A DNA stretch of 64,000 nucleotides. It comes from QHXQ01 sp963788965. Lineage in GTDB: Bacteria > Acidobacteriota > Blastocatellia > Pyrinomonadales > Pyrinomonadaceae. Position 1 is the stretch's first letter. Each line of letters starts with the position of its first letter. A program made the position numbers and the translations under genes. Where the stretch lies: the NCBI GenBank assembly GCA_963788965.1, contig CAWBIK010000005.1, forward strand, positions 1,302,001 through 1,366,000. The letters are read 5' to 3'. Of the stretch, positions 10,309-18,340 are shown one piece after another. The notes below the pieces were generated by a model that was given only the letters and a program-made list of their open reading frames with translations, did no database searches and was not told the DNA's origin.

Positions 10309-10467
10309 ATGGCCGATGAAGAGACGATGAAGAAATGCGGGCATACGCCTTGCGCGTGTACCGCGGGCGGCGACGACGACGATTATTGCAGCGAGTATTG
10401 CCGCGAGGCGCACCGCACCGGCATCACAGAGATCGGCTGCGGCTGCGAACATACGGCCTGTCGTTAA
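10309..10467 (+). CDS. Bacterial metallothionein-like Cys-rich protein (52 aa)
   Basis: The ATG at 10309 is preceded by a strong AGGAGGG site at about 10295-10301. The 52-residue product has nine cysteines in the order CGHTPCAC, YCSEYC, GCGCEHTAC, plus histidines. This matches the small bacterial metallothioneins (SmtA/BmtA type) that bind Zn, Cd or Cu in a four-metal cluster in the cytoplasm. An acidic run (DDDDY) separates the two halves. The gene is monocistronic in appearance. A zinc exporter lies 2.5 kb upstream, but they are not an operon. Confidence 0.8.
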   Translation: MADEETMKKCGHTPCACTAGGDDDDYCSEYCREAHRTGITEIGCGCEHTACR

Positions 10468-10491
10468 CCTGTGCGCGCCAGTAGATTGATC

Positions 10492-10640
10492 CTAAGCGAC
10501 GGCTAACAGCGCGCGGCACGAGTGTTCGTAACGCGCGGCCACGAATAGCCGGATGGAGAGTTGCGCCGTCGGGCGCAGCCCGCCGAGCACGACGCCCGCC
10601 TTTCTGGTTGCGCGCAATTCCTCAAGCAAACTCCGGCCTT
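10492..10640 (-). pseudogene. umuC: Remnant of umuC (DNA polymerase V catalytic subunit), C-terminal piece only
   Basis: Directly after the umuD stop, another frame of the minus strand carries about 50 codons reading RSLLEELRATRKAGVVLGGL, then RPTAQLSIRLF and RALLAVA before a stop. This matches the C-terminal block of UmuC (KAGVxLxxL...Q..LF...). The finger, palm and thumb parts of the polymerase are missing. I read it as a large internal deletion that left only the 3' end of umuC. The match is short and made by eye. Confidence 0.6.
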
Positions 10641-11089
10641 CAATGCTGGTGGATCGAGTAGAGCACGCGCCCCCAGATTTCAAAGTCGATCTCTTCCGTG
10701 ACTTCAATCGGTGCGTAGCGGTCGTTGGCGGGCATGAGCCAGACACGGCCTGCGTTGGTCGAGAAACGCTTGACGCACAACTCGTTGCCGAGGCGCGCGA
10801 CGATGACGTGCCCTTCGTGGACTTCGACCGCGCGGTCAACCACAAGCAGTGCGCCCGGCTGTATCCCCGCGTCGATCATCGAGTCGCCTTCGACCCGTAT
10901 GTAGAAGGTGGCGAGCGGGTGCTTGATCAACTCGCGGTTGAGATCGATGCGTCCTTCAACATAATCTTCAGCGGGCGAAGGCGAGCCGGCCGCGACGCGC
11001 CACATGATGAGCGGGCGGGCCAGTTTCGTCGCGCGCGTCGGCAGATAGATGCCCGCGACCGAGCCGGTCATGTCTTCTAACTTTTGCAT
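10640..11089 (-). CDS. umuD: UmuD/LexA-family self-cleaving S24 protein
   Basis: A 149-residue UmuD. The autocleavage site is Ala34-Gly35 in RVAAGSPSP, the nucleophile is Ser70 in VEGDSM and the general base is Lys107 in NELCVKRF. No helix-turn-helix is present, so it is UmuD rather than LexA. UmuD is cut with RecA help after DNA damage and normally binds UmuC to form translesion polymerase V. Here umuC is reduced to a fragment (10492-10640), so the protein is orphaned unless another Y-family polymerase is encoded elsewhere. A later start at the ATG of MTGSVAG (7 residues in) is possible. No SOS box could be identified. Confidence 0.88.
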   Translation of the reverse strand: MQKLEDMTGSVAGIYLPTRATKLARPLIMWRVAAGSPSPAEDYVEGRIDLNRELIKHPLATFYIRVEGDSMIDAGIQPGALLVVDRAVEVHEGHVIVARLGNELCVKRFSTNAGRVWLMPANDRYAPIEVTEEIDFEIWGRVLYSIHQH

Positions 11090-11192
11090 GCGTGCTGGCT
11101 ATGAAACTTTGTATAACACACAGGACGCAGCCGTGGCTACACTTTTTTGCGTGGCGCGCGCTAAAGTAAAAGCGCAAGTACGGCGAACGAAC

Positions 11193-12620
11193 ATGAGTCA
11201 TCATCACGACAGACCGATGCGGACGGGGCGCGCACAGACGAGCGCGAGCGACCCGGATGTGCTCGCACGTCTGCGCGAGTTGGTCGGCGCGGACAACGTG
11301 CTGATCGACGCGGACAAGGTCGAGCCTTACGCGCAGGACGCGGTGAAGGAGAAGTTTCCGCCTGAGGCGGTCGTGCTGCCGCGAACGACAGTTGAGATCG
11401 CCGCTATCATGCGGTTGGCGAACGAGCGTGTGTTTCCGGTGACGGCGCGTGGTGGCGGCGTCGGTTATTCGGGCGGCGCTGTGCCTGTGGACGGCGGCAT
11501 CGTCATCGGCACGGATCGCATGAACGCGATCAGAGAGATCAACGTCGATGATGCTTACGCCGTGACCGAGCCGGGCGTAACCACTTACACGTTGCAACAG
11601 GCGGTCGAAGCGCAAGGGCTTTTTTATCCGCCCGATCCGTCGTCGTACAAGAACTCTTACATCGGCGGCAACATCGCGGAGAACGCGGGCGGCATCCGCT
11701 CGGCGAAGTACGGCGTGACGAAGCATTACGTTATGGGGCTTGAAGTCGTCACGCCGACGGGCGAGATCATTCGCACGGGCGGACGCACGAGCAAGAACGT
11801 GGTCGGCTTCGATCTGACGGGTTTGATCTGCGGCTCCGAAGGCATGCTCGGCATCATCACCGAAGCGACGCTCAGACTCTTGCCGCTGCCCGAAGCGACG
11901 CGCACCGTGCGCGCGACCTTCAAGACGATGCGCGAGGCGTGCGCGTGCGTGCCGCGCTTTAATCGCGCGCGGGTTGTGCCGGTGGCGATTGAAGTGTTGG
12001 ACCGCAACGCGATTCGCGCGGTTGAATCTGAGTTCGCGTTCGGGTTGGACAAAGACGCGGGCGCGCTGTTGCTCGTCGCGGTGGACGGGCACACGTCTGA
12101 AGTCGAACGCGCGGCTACGATTGTCGAACAAGTGGTGCGCGAGGGCGGCGGTTACGACGTGTTGCGTGCGGCGACGCGCGAAGATGAAGAGAGATTGTGG
12201 GACGTGCGCCGCGCGCTGTCGCCCGCGATTAAGAAGTTCGGCACGATGAAGTTCAACGAAGACGTGGTTGTGCCGCGCTCGCGCGTGCCTGATTTGATCG
12301 AACGCATCGAAGATGCGGGGCGACGGTTCAACACGTTCGTCGTCAACTTTGGCCACGCGGGCGACGGCAACATTCACGTCAATTTTATGTGCGACCGCGA
12401 CGATAAGGACGCGATGAAGCGCGCGCGCGCCGCCGTGCGCGAGACGTTCGCCGTCGCGGTCGAACTCGGCGGCACGATCAGCGGCGAGCACGGCATCGGT
12501 TACGTCAAAGCTCCTTACATCGAGATGGCGCTCGATGCGGCGACCGTCGAAGCAATGAAGCGCATCAAGCAGGCGCTCGACCCGAAGGGCATACTGAATC
12601 CCGGCAAAATGTTTGTGTGA
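11193..12620 (+). CDS. glcD: FAD-linked oxidase, glycolate oxidase GlcD / D-lactate dehydrogenase type
   Basis: A 475-residue flavoprotein of the PCMH/VAO family. It has an FAD-binding N-terminal half (VFPVTARGGGVGYSGGAVP, GGNIAENAGGIRSAKYG, CGSEGMLGIITEATL) and a C-terminal cap with NFGHAGDGNIHVNF and GGTISGEHGIGYVKAP. These match GlcD and D-2-hydroxy-acid dehydrogenases, which oxidise glycolate or D-lactate and pass electrons on. Start at ATG 11193, because upstream codons overlap the divergent umuD promoter region. The Fe-S partners GlcE/GlcF are not adjacent, so it may act alone. The nearby LarA-like gene hints at lactate chemistry, but this is inference. Confidence 0.9.
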   Translation: MSHHHDRPMRTGRAQTSASDPDVLARLRELVGADNVLIDADKVEPYAQDAVKEKFPPEAVVLPRTTVEIAAIMRLANERVFPVTARGGGVGYSGGAVPVDGGIVIGTDRMNAIREINVDDAYAVTEPGVTTYTLQQAVEAQGLFYPPDPSSYKNSYIGGNIAENAGGIRSAKYGVTKHYVMGLEVVTPTGEIIRTGGRTSKNVVGFDLTGLICGSEGMLGIITEATLRLLPLPEATRTVRATFKTMREACACVPRFNRARVVPVAIEVLDRNAIRAVESEFAFGLDKDAGALLLVAVDGHTSEVERAATIVEQVVREGGGYDVLRAATREDEERLWDVRRALSPAIKKFGTMKFNEDVVVPRSRVPDLIERIEDAGRRFNTFVVNFGHAGDGNIHVNFMCDRDDKDAMKRARAAVRETFAVAVELGGTISGEHGIGYVKAPYIEMALDAATVEAMKRIKQALDPKGILNPGKMFV

Positions 12621-12637
12621 TGAGCTAAACGCTGCTT

Positions 12638-13240
12638 ATGCTTTCCGTCCTCATCGAACTGCAACGTTTGAAACGGCTCGACCGCACGGGTTGGGTGTTG
12701 CGGGGCCTAGCGCCGGGTGCGGAGTCTGTGGGCGCGCACACGTATGGCGTGGCGGTGGCGGCGATGTTGATAGCAGACGAAGTGCGCGGGCGCGGCGTGG
12801 CGGTTGATATGGAGCGCGTGTTGCGTTTGGCGTTGGTGCATGATTGGGCTGAGTCGCGTATGGGCGATCTGCCGCGCACGGCGGCGGAGTACTTTGGCGC
12901 GGACGCGCGGCGCAGGGCCGAGCGCGCGGCGTTTGATGACATGATCGCTGAGTTGGATGAACCGTTGCGGCGCGACTATAGCGCGTGGCATGAGGAGTAT
13001 GAGACGCGTGCGACGCTTGAGGCGCGGTTGGTGAAGGCGGCAGACATAGTTGATCTGTTGGCGCAGGCGTATGCGTTCGAGCGTGCGGGCGCGCGCGAGT
13101 TGGGTGAGTTCTGGGTGGACGTTGAAGCGCGCGATTTTGGGCTTGAAGGTGTGCCGGGCGCGGTCGTGCGCGAAATGATCAGCGCGCTGGTGGCGGCGCG
13201 CGCGCGCTTGCACGGCGCGGGGCGGGAAGAGAACCGATGA
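12638..13240 (+). CDS. HD-domain phosphohydrolase (YfbR-like 5'-nucleotidase family)
   Basis: A 200-residue HD-fold protein. The metal ligands are seen in VGAHTYG, LVHDWAESRMGD and VKAADIVD, the H...HD...D pattern. The closest known group is YfbR-type 5'-deoxyribonucleotidases and related HD_3 proteins, which dephosphorylate nucleoside monophosphates. The substrate is not readable from sequence. Its stop overlaps the start of the next gene (ATGA), so the two are translationally coupled. Confidence 0.8.
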   Translation: MLSVLIELQRLKRLDRTGWVLRGLAPGAESVGAHTYGVAVAAMLIADEVRGRGVAVDMERVLRLALVHDWAESRMGDLPRTAAEYFGADARRRAERAAFDDMIAELDEPLRRDYSAWHEEYETRATLEARLVKAADIVDLLAQAYAFERAGARELGEFWVDVEARDFGLEGVPGAVVREMISALVAARARLHGAGREENR

Positions 13241-13700
13241 ACTTTTTCTTGCGCGTGTGCGCGCTGGTGCTGCTTGAAGGGTGGCTTGAATCTGTGACCT
13301 CGCGTTTGTCGTGGGGCAGGGTCGGCATCGGCGTCGGCCTCTTTCTGTTGACGTTTACGGCGAGCCTCGCGGTGACGGCGTGGTTGCTGGTCAAAGTGCC
13401 GGCCAATTATTTCAGCGAGGCGCACAAGTTCGATTTCTTCGCCGCCGCTCGCCCACGGTGCGCGTCGCCGGGATGATCGGCAAGAACCTGCTCGGCGGCG
13501 TGCTGTTCGTGCTTGGCATCATCATGTCTCTGCCGGGCGTGCCGGGGCAGGGCATCCTGACAATCCTGCTGGGCCTGATGCTGATGGACATTCCGGGCAA
13601 GCGCAAACTTGAGATCAAGATCGTCGCGCGCCCCACCGTGCGACGCACGATCAACCGCATCCGCGCCCGCTTCCACAAACCGCCGCTCGAACTAGACTGA
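13237..13700 (+). CDS. PGPGW-type transmembrane protein; single-base frame change inside
   Basis: The first part (to about 13440) has one membrane segment, GVGLFLLTFTASLAVTAWLL, and KVPANYFSEAHKFDFF. The frame then changes near 'ttcttcgccgccgctcg'. The second part reads SPTVRVAGMIGKNLLGG, a hydrophobic stretch and GVPGQGILTILLGLMLMDIP, the signature of the small PGPGW family. Joined it is about 154 residues and continuous if one base is missing. The simplest fix restores GGCC. The function of the family is unknown; it sits in the inner membrane. It overlaps the upstream HD gene by four bases. Confidence 0.75.
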
Positions 13701-13705
13701 GAAAG

Positions 13706-13766
13706 AATGATGAATGAAAGACAAACTGATCTTTATTCATCGTTCATCCTTCCGCGTTCATCATTT
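13706..13766. repeat. Intergenic hairpin, GATGAATGA/TCATTCATC family
   Basis: The left arm aatgatgaatgaaag is mirrored by ctttattcatcgttcatcc and gttcatcatt on the right. It follows the PGPGW stop by a few bases. Relatives lie at 54168 and 63815. Confidence 0.7.
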
Positions 13767-13886
13767 GCTGCGTTGCGCTTGCGTTGACAAGGGCGAACCT
13801 GTTTGCTAGCTTGCCTTGTTAAATCTGCGCCAGAGTTATGTTTGTTCGCTGTGGCTTATGGAGGAGCCGGCGCTGTCGAATCTGTG

Positions 13887-14946
13887 ATGATCAAGCCGCG
13901 CGTGCCGCATCGAGTCCGGGGTCAACGCCTGATAATCTGCCTGCTGCTCGCGCTCGCGCTCGTCGCGGCGGGCGGATGCAGTCGCGTGATCAAATACAAG
14001 GTCAGCGTCGCGCCGTTTCTGCCGCCGAAGGTCGATGCGGACACGGCGCAGTTGCTTGCAGAGGTCAACCGCGTCGCGCAGGTGCATTCGTTGCGCGGCA
14101 AGGTGGACATACAGTTTCTCGACAACTCGTTCGCCAAGTGCGGCATCGCCGAGAAGTATCGCACCGCCGAAGGCAGCGTGACCTTGCAGCGACCGGGCCA
14201 GATTTACATCTCGATCCAAGTGCCGTTCGTCGGCACGAAAGTCGCTGACATGGCGTCGGACGGCCGCCACTTTCAGGTCGCGGTCTTTCAGGGCGACGAG
14301 AAGTTTCGCCGCTTCGTGCGCGGGACGAACGATGCCGTCTATCAGAAGTTGGACAGCGCCAACACGGCCGAGGCCCGATTGCGGCGACGGCGCACAGAAG
14401 AAGACGGCGATGATGCAACAACGCGCGGTCGGCGCGCTGTCGAGTTTGCGCCCGCATCATTTGACGGACGCGCTGCTCATCCCAACTATCGAAGGCACAG
14501 ATAGCAACAATCTCATCTACGTGCGCAGCGAGGCGTTCGCCGAAGATGCGGACGACCGCCCGACGGCGAAGAAGGGCGCGCGCGTCGTGCGCAGCTATTA
14601 CACGCTCGACGAGTTAGCGCCCGAAGGCACAGGGCGCGCACGCCTGTTGCGCCGCTTCTGGTTCGACCGCTCCGAGCAACTGCGCTTCGCGCGCATGCAG
14701 ACGTTCGATGCGCGCGGGCAGTTGACGACAGATGTGCTGTACAAGAACCCGCGCCCGTTCGGGGCGGATGCGAAGTACGTGCTGCCCGTCGATATCGAGT
14801 TGACGCGTCCGCAGGATCGCTACTCGCTCCGCATCAGTTATCAAGCGCCCGAACAGGTCAAAGTCGATCAGCCTTACGACGCCAGTACCTTCGTGCTCGA
14901 AAACAAATCGAACTTGGTCGAGCTTGATCTGGACAAGAAGGAATAA
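13887..14946 (+). CDS. Outer-membrane-type lipoprotein, DUF4292-like; single-base frame change inside
   Basis: Signal peptide II with the lipobox ALVAAGGC, so it is probably a lipoprotein. The first frame gives a LolA/LolB-like beta-rich stretch (SLRGKVDIQFLDNSFAKCG, RPGQIYISIQVPFVGTKVAD, DEKFRRFVRGTND). Near 14365, in 'acggccgaggcccg', the frame changes and continues with QQRAVGALSSLRPHHLTDAL and later YTLDELAPEGTG, YVLPVDIELTRPQDRYSL. Dropping one C makes a single protein of about 352 residues. The architecture suggests handling of lipid or lipoprotein at the envelope. It precedes an ABC permease and ATPase on the same strand, which may be its partners. Confidence 0.7.
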
Positions 14947-15014
14947 CGACAAGTGACGAGTGCTGAGTGACAAGTTAAAAAACTGGTTGCTTGTCACTTT
15001 TCACTCATCACTGT
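14947..15014. repeat. Intergenic heptamer hairpin, GTCACTT family
   Basis: The left arm cgacaagtgacgagtgc and agtgacaagtt is mirrored by gcttgtcacttttcactc and atcactg on the right. It fills the gap to ATG 15022, the start of the permease gene. Confidence 0.75.
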
Positions 15015-15021
15015 TTTCAAT

Positions 15022-16119
15022 ATGGAGAGTCTCGTTACCAACAACATCCGGCAGCGACCGCTGCGCGCTTTAGTGAGCGTGGTGGGTGTGGCGTTGGGCG
15101 TGTGTCTGGTGATGCTGTTCACGGGGCTGTCGCGCGGCATGGCGCGCGAGATGCAGCGGCGCGCATCGAACCTGCGCGCCGAGATCATCTTCACGCGACC
15201 GGGCGGGATGGAGTTGACCACTTCGACGGCGAGCTTAAGCACGAAGTATGCGGACGAGTTGTTGAAGATCGACGGCGTTGCGGCGGCTGTGCCCGCGATC
15301 CGCTACGTCTTTCAAGGCACGAGCGGTCTGGGGTTCGAGCAGGTGCAGGGCGTGGAGTGGACGCCTTACGCAGAGATGAACGGGCTGCGTATCGTCGAAG
15401 GGCGCGCGCCCGCTGCCAACGATGAAGTGATCATCGACGAGACGAAAGTGGCGAGCGGCAACCGCAAGGTCGGCGACGCGCTGAGCCTGTTCGGCGGGCA
15501 GCCGTATCGCATCGTGGGCATCTACGCGCCGGAGGCGGAAGCGCGCGTCAAGATGTCGCTCGCGGCGTTGCAGGACGCGCTCGAAGCGCCGGGCAAGTGC
15601 TCTTACATACTGGTGAAGGTGCGCGAGGGCGAAGACCCAATCGCGGTTGCGCGTCGAATCGAGGCGGCGCTGCCGGGCAACAAGCTTCAGTTGACGCGCG
15701 AGTTGATGACGAACATCGAGCGACAGATTCCGTTCCTCGGTGTGTTCTTGCGTTCGCTCGTGGTGCTGGCGGCGATAGTCAGCGCGCTCGTCGTCATGTT
15801 GGCGATGTACACGACCATCACAGAACGAACGCGCGAGATCGGCATGCTCAAGGCTTTGGGTGCGTCGCGCCGCTACATCGTCGGCATCATCGAAAAGGAA
15901 GCTTTTTTGATCAGTGTGCTCGGCCTCGTCGCGGGCTTCGCCATCTCGTTCGTTGCGGGCTTACTGATTCATCGTGCCTATGGCCTCATTTTTGAATACG
16001 ATTTGATGTGGGGTTTGACGGCGGCGCTCATCGGCGTCGGCGGCGGTCTGCTGGGCGCGCTCTATCCGGCGATGCGCGCCGCGAATCTCGATCCGGTCAG
16101 TGCGTTATCATACGAGTGA
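15022..16119 (+). CDS. ABC transporter permease, FtsX/MacB family
   Basis: A 365-residue permease with one N-terminal membrane segment (ALVSVVGVALGVCLVMLFTG), a periplasmic MacB_PCD-like domain (ELLKIDGVAAAVPAIRYVF onward) and three C-terminal segments of the FtsX domain (from about residue 245; MLKALGASRRYIVGIIEKEA). This family moves lipoproteins, lipids, peptides or drugs between membrane and periplasm together with a dedicated ATPase. The ATPase gene follows 50 bases downstream. The upstream lipoprotein makes a LolCDE-like role conceivable, but substrate assignment is inference. Confidence 0.88.
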   Translation: MESLVTNNIRQRPLRALVSVVGVALGVCLVMLFTGLSRGMAREMQRRASNLRAEIIFTRPGGMELTTSTASLSTKYADELLKIDGVAAAVPAIRYVFQGTSGLGFEQVQGVEWTPYAEMNGLRIVEGRAPAANDEVIIDETKVASGNRKVGDALSLFGGQPYRIVGIYAPEAEARVKMSLAALQDALEAPGKCSYILVKVREGEDPIAVARRIEAALPGNKLQLTRELMTNIERQIPFLGVFLRSLVVLAAIVSALVVMLAMYTTITERTREIGMLKALGASRRYIVGIIEKEAFLISVLGLVAGFAISFVAGLLIHRAYGLIFEYDLMWGLTAALIGVGGGLLGALYPAMRAANLDPVSALSYE

Positions 16120-16124
16120 TAGGA

Positions 16125-16165
16125 AGCCGTCAGCCGTCAGCTTTTTGTCTGTCGCTGACCGCTCA
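16125..16165. repeat. Short intergenic hairpin, GTCAGC/GCTGAC family
   Basis: agccgtcagccgtcagc on the left pairs with tcgctgaccgctca on the right. It lies a few bases before ATG 16170. It is the smallest member of the CTGAC family also seen at 48074 and 58833. Confidence 0.6.
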
Positions 16166-16169
16166 TTTT

Positions 16170-16871
16170 ATGAAGACAATTCTTCAGGCTGAAAGTTTAG
16201 AGAAGGTTTATCGCGTGGGCAGCGTGGACGTGCCGGCGTTGCGCGGCGTGTCGCTGGACGTGGAAGAGGGCGAGTTTCTGGCGATCATGGGGCCGTCGGG
16301 CTGCGGCAAGTCAACTTTGCTGCACCTGTTGGGCGGCTTGCTCACGCCGACGAGCGGGCAAATCCTGATCGACGGCGAAGATATGACCGCCACCACCGAC
16401 GCGCGGCGCACGGACATACGCCGCCGCAAGATCGGCTTCGTTTTCCAACGCTTCAACCTCTTTCCGACCCTGACCGCCGAAGGCAACCTGCGCCTCGCCG
16501 AGCGGATTCACGCGGGCGCGAACAATCGCGCCGACTCGGCCGACCGTCGCCGCGAAATCCTGCGCCTGTTAAAGCTCGAAGGCAAACTGCACCATAAGCC
16601 GTCGGAGTTGTCGGGCGGCGAGCAGCAACGCGTCGCTTTGGCCCGCGCCGTCGTCACGCACCCGGCCATCATCCTCGCCGACGAGCCGACCGGCAATCTC
16701 GATTCAGAGAACTCCGCCATCGTCCTGAATATGTTTCAGGAGATGAACTACCGCTTCAACCAGACCATCATCATGATCACGCACAACCCTGAGGCCGCCG
16801 CCATGTGTCGCCGCATCATCCAGATGCGCGACGGGCAAATCGTTGCGCCGGGGGGCACGATCCAGCTATAA
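16170..16871 (+). CDS. ABC transporter ATP-binding protein, LolD/MacB type
   Basis: A 233-residue ATPase with Walker A GPSGCGKST, signature LSGGEQQR, Walker B IILADEP, D-loop GNLDSEN and switch His in IMITHNPE. The pattern VFQRFNLFPTLTAEGN is typical of the LolD/MacB/FtsE group that drives FtsX-type permeases. ATG 16170 begins MKTILQAESLEKVYRVG, the usual N-terminus, and is preceded by repeat DNA rather than a clear ribosome site. It pairs with the permease just upstream. Confidence 0.92.
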   Translation: MKTILQAESLEKVYRVGSVDVPALRGVSLDVEEGEFLAIMGPSGCGKSTLLHLLGGLLTPTSGQILIDGEDMTATTDARRTDIRRRKIGFVFQRFNLFPTLTAEGNLRLAERIHAGANNRADSADRRREILRLLKLEGKLHHKPSELSGGEQQRVALARAVVTHPAIILADEPTGNLDSENSAIVLNMFQEMNYRFNQTIIMITHNPEAAAMCRRIIQMRDGQIVAPGGTIQL

Positions 16872-16971
16872 TCACGGGCGGCGAACAGGTGGACGCGGGC
16901 AAGAGCGCGGCTTTTGTCTGAAGCCCACCTGATTGCTTTTCCGGCGGACGTTTTACGAACGGGTTTTCACG

Positions 16972-17311
16972 GTGGCTACTTTCGTCAAAAAGATTCGTTT
17001 TCTGGACTTACGGGCGCACGACGTGGCAATACGACGTGCTGTGCGCGCTCATCTTGGCCTTCATCTTTCTCTCGCCGAAATCACAGTTCACGAGCGAACT
17101 GCCACGCCCTGCGGGGCATCAAATCCCACTCGCGGCAAGCACCTTGCTGCTCACGTGGCCGGACGGCAATCCGGCGACTCCCCCCGACACTCAAGCGGTC
17201 GAACGGCGCGCGCGCCAGTTGGCGGGTCGCAACGACGCGAGAGTGCGGGCGGTGCGGCCGGTGACGGACGCGGCGGGCACAGTGATTGCCTATCAGGTTG
17301 ACATCGAATAG
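16972..17311 (+). CDS. Small inner-membrane protein; frame change near its start
   Basis: The GTG at 16972 opens VATFVKKIRF. At about 17000, in 'cgttttctgg', one T too many shifts the frame. After removal the protein continues WTYGRTTWQYDVLCALILAF and IFLSPKSQF, a single membrane segment with a short basic cytoplasmic head. A periplasmic domain of about 70 residues follows (VERRARQLAGRNDARVRAVR, VTDAAGTVIAYQVDIE). Length is about 112 residues. I recall similar small proteins in Acidobacteriota but know no function. It lies just upstream of the LolA-like gene. Confidence 0.6.
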
Positions 17312-17395
17312 TCGTTCATTATATATCGCCCGAATGTTTTAAGGACGTGACCGGGCGCTGTAGAGAGTTTCCCCCTTTTACTTGAAGGAGTCTGC

Positions 17396-18095
17396 ATGAA
17401 GAAGTTTTTAACGCTTGGCCCTCGCCGTTATCTTAACCCTCGTGGCGACCGCTACTGCCCCTTCGAGCGCCAGCGCGCAGAGCGCCGGCCTCGTCAGTTC
17501 AATCGTCAATCGCATGGAGCGCAACCGGCGCGATCTGCGCAGCTTGCGCGCCAGCGTCAGCATGGATAAGTACGACGCGCAGATTAAAGACAGCGACAAA
17601 CGCACCGGCACGTTGCTCTATCTACCGGGCGCGGGCACGGCGCAGGCTGTGCGCGTCGATTGGCGCAGCCCGCAGGAGACGCTCGCGGTTGTGGACGGCA
17701 AGTACACCTTGTTCCGTCCGCGCATGAAGATGGCTTATGTGGGCGACGCCAACAGCGCGGGCAAGAACGGCAAGGTCAACAGCGTGCTCGGCTTCGGCCT
17801 GAACGTTTCGCAGGCGCAACTGAAGACCTCGTTCGAGCCGACCTATCTCGGCGAGGAGACTTTGTGGGGCGGCGTCCAGACTTCGCACTTGAAGCTCGTG
17901 CCGACAGGTAAAGCGAGTTACAGCTACGCGGAGATTTGGGTGGACGGCACAGGCATGCCGATTCAAACTAAGGTCATCGAGAAGAACGGCGACGCGACGA
18001 CCGTGCGCTTGATGGACGTGCAGCGCAACGTCTCGATCTCGAAGAACGAGTTCAAGCTCGACCTCGGCGCGGACATCAAGAAGGTGCGCGGCTAA
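17396..18095 (+). CDS. LolA-like outer-membrane lipoprotein carrier; frame change in the signal peptide
   Basis: The ATG at 17396 has AAGGAG just upstream and starts MKKFLT. One extra T at about 17415 ('cgcttggcc') breaks the signal peptide. With it removed the peptide reads on as LALAVILTLVATATAPSSAS. The mature protein has LolA features: VNRMERNRRDLRSLRASVSM, a series of beta strands (GTLLYLPGAGTAQAVRVDWR, KYTLFRPRMKMAYVG) and WVDGTGMPIQTKVIEKNGD. LolA proteins ferry lipoproteins across the periplasm. The upstream lipoprotein and FtsX/LolD-type transporter make this plausible here. A stem-loop follows the stop. Confidence 0.8.
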
Positions 18096-18125
18096 CTAAC
18101 GCGGCGCAATAAAATTACGACAGGT

Positions 18126-18163
18126 GAAAGGGTTCCGCGGCCCTTAGGCGACGGAACCCTTTC
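18126..18163 (+). terminator. Rho-independent-type terminator after the LolA-like gene
   Basis: gaaagggttccg (18126-18137) pairs perfectly with cggaaccctttc (18152-18163) and is followed by gctgtttt. It starts 31 bases past the stop. Confidence 0.85.
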
Positions 18164-18340
18164 GCTGTTTTCAGGGCCCGGCGCGAACAGACGGCGCGGC
18201 CTGTGAGCCGGGGGCGCACTTGCCATCGGGCGCATATTTTGCGTATCTTCTCGTCGCTGACCTAAAGCAAGCAGGGTTTGTCAGCAGGTAGTTGCCGCTC
18301 CCCGCCGGTCTGCGTTGATCGGCCTGCATCAAAGCTACAG

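Noticed and set aside
10492..10845. A separate minus-strand gene of 117 residues
   Set aside because: Its first two thirds are a Ser/Thr/Arg-rich shadow of umuD in another frame. Only the last ~50 codons resemble UmuC.
16914..17264. A 116-residue plus-strand gene in the gap before the LolA-like gene
   Set aside because: It reads as Arg/Ser-rich shadow sequence, while the other frames joined at 17000 give a clear membrane protein.
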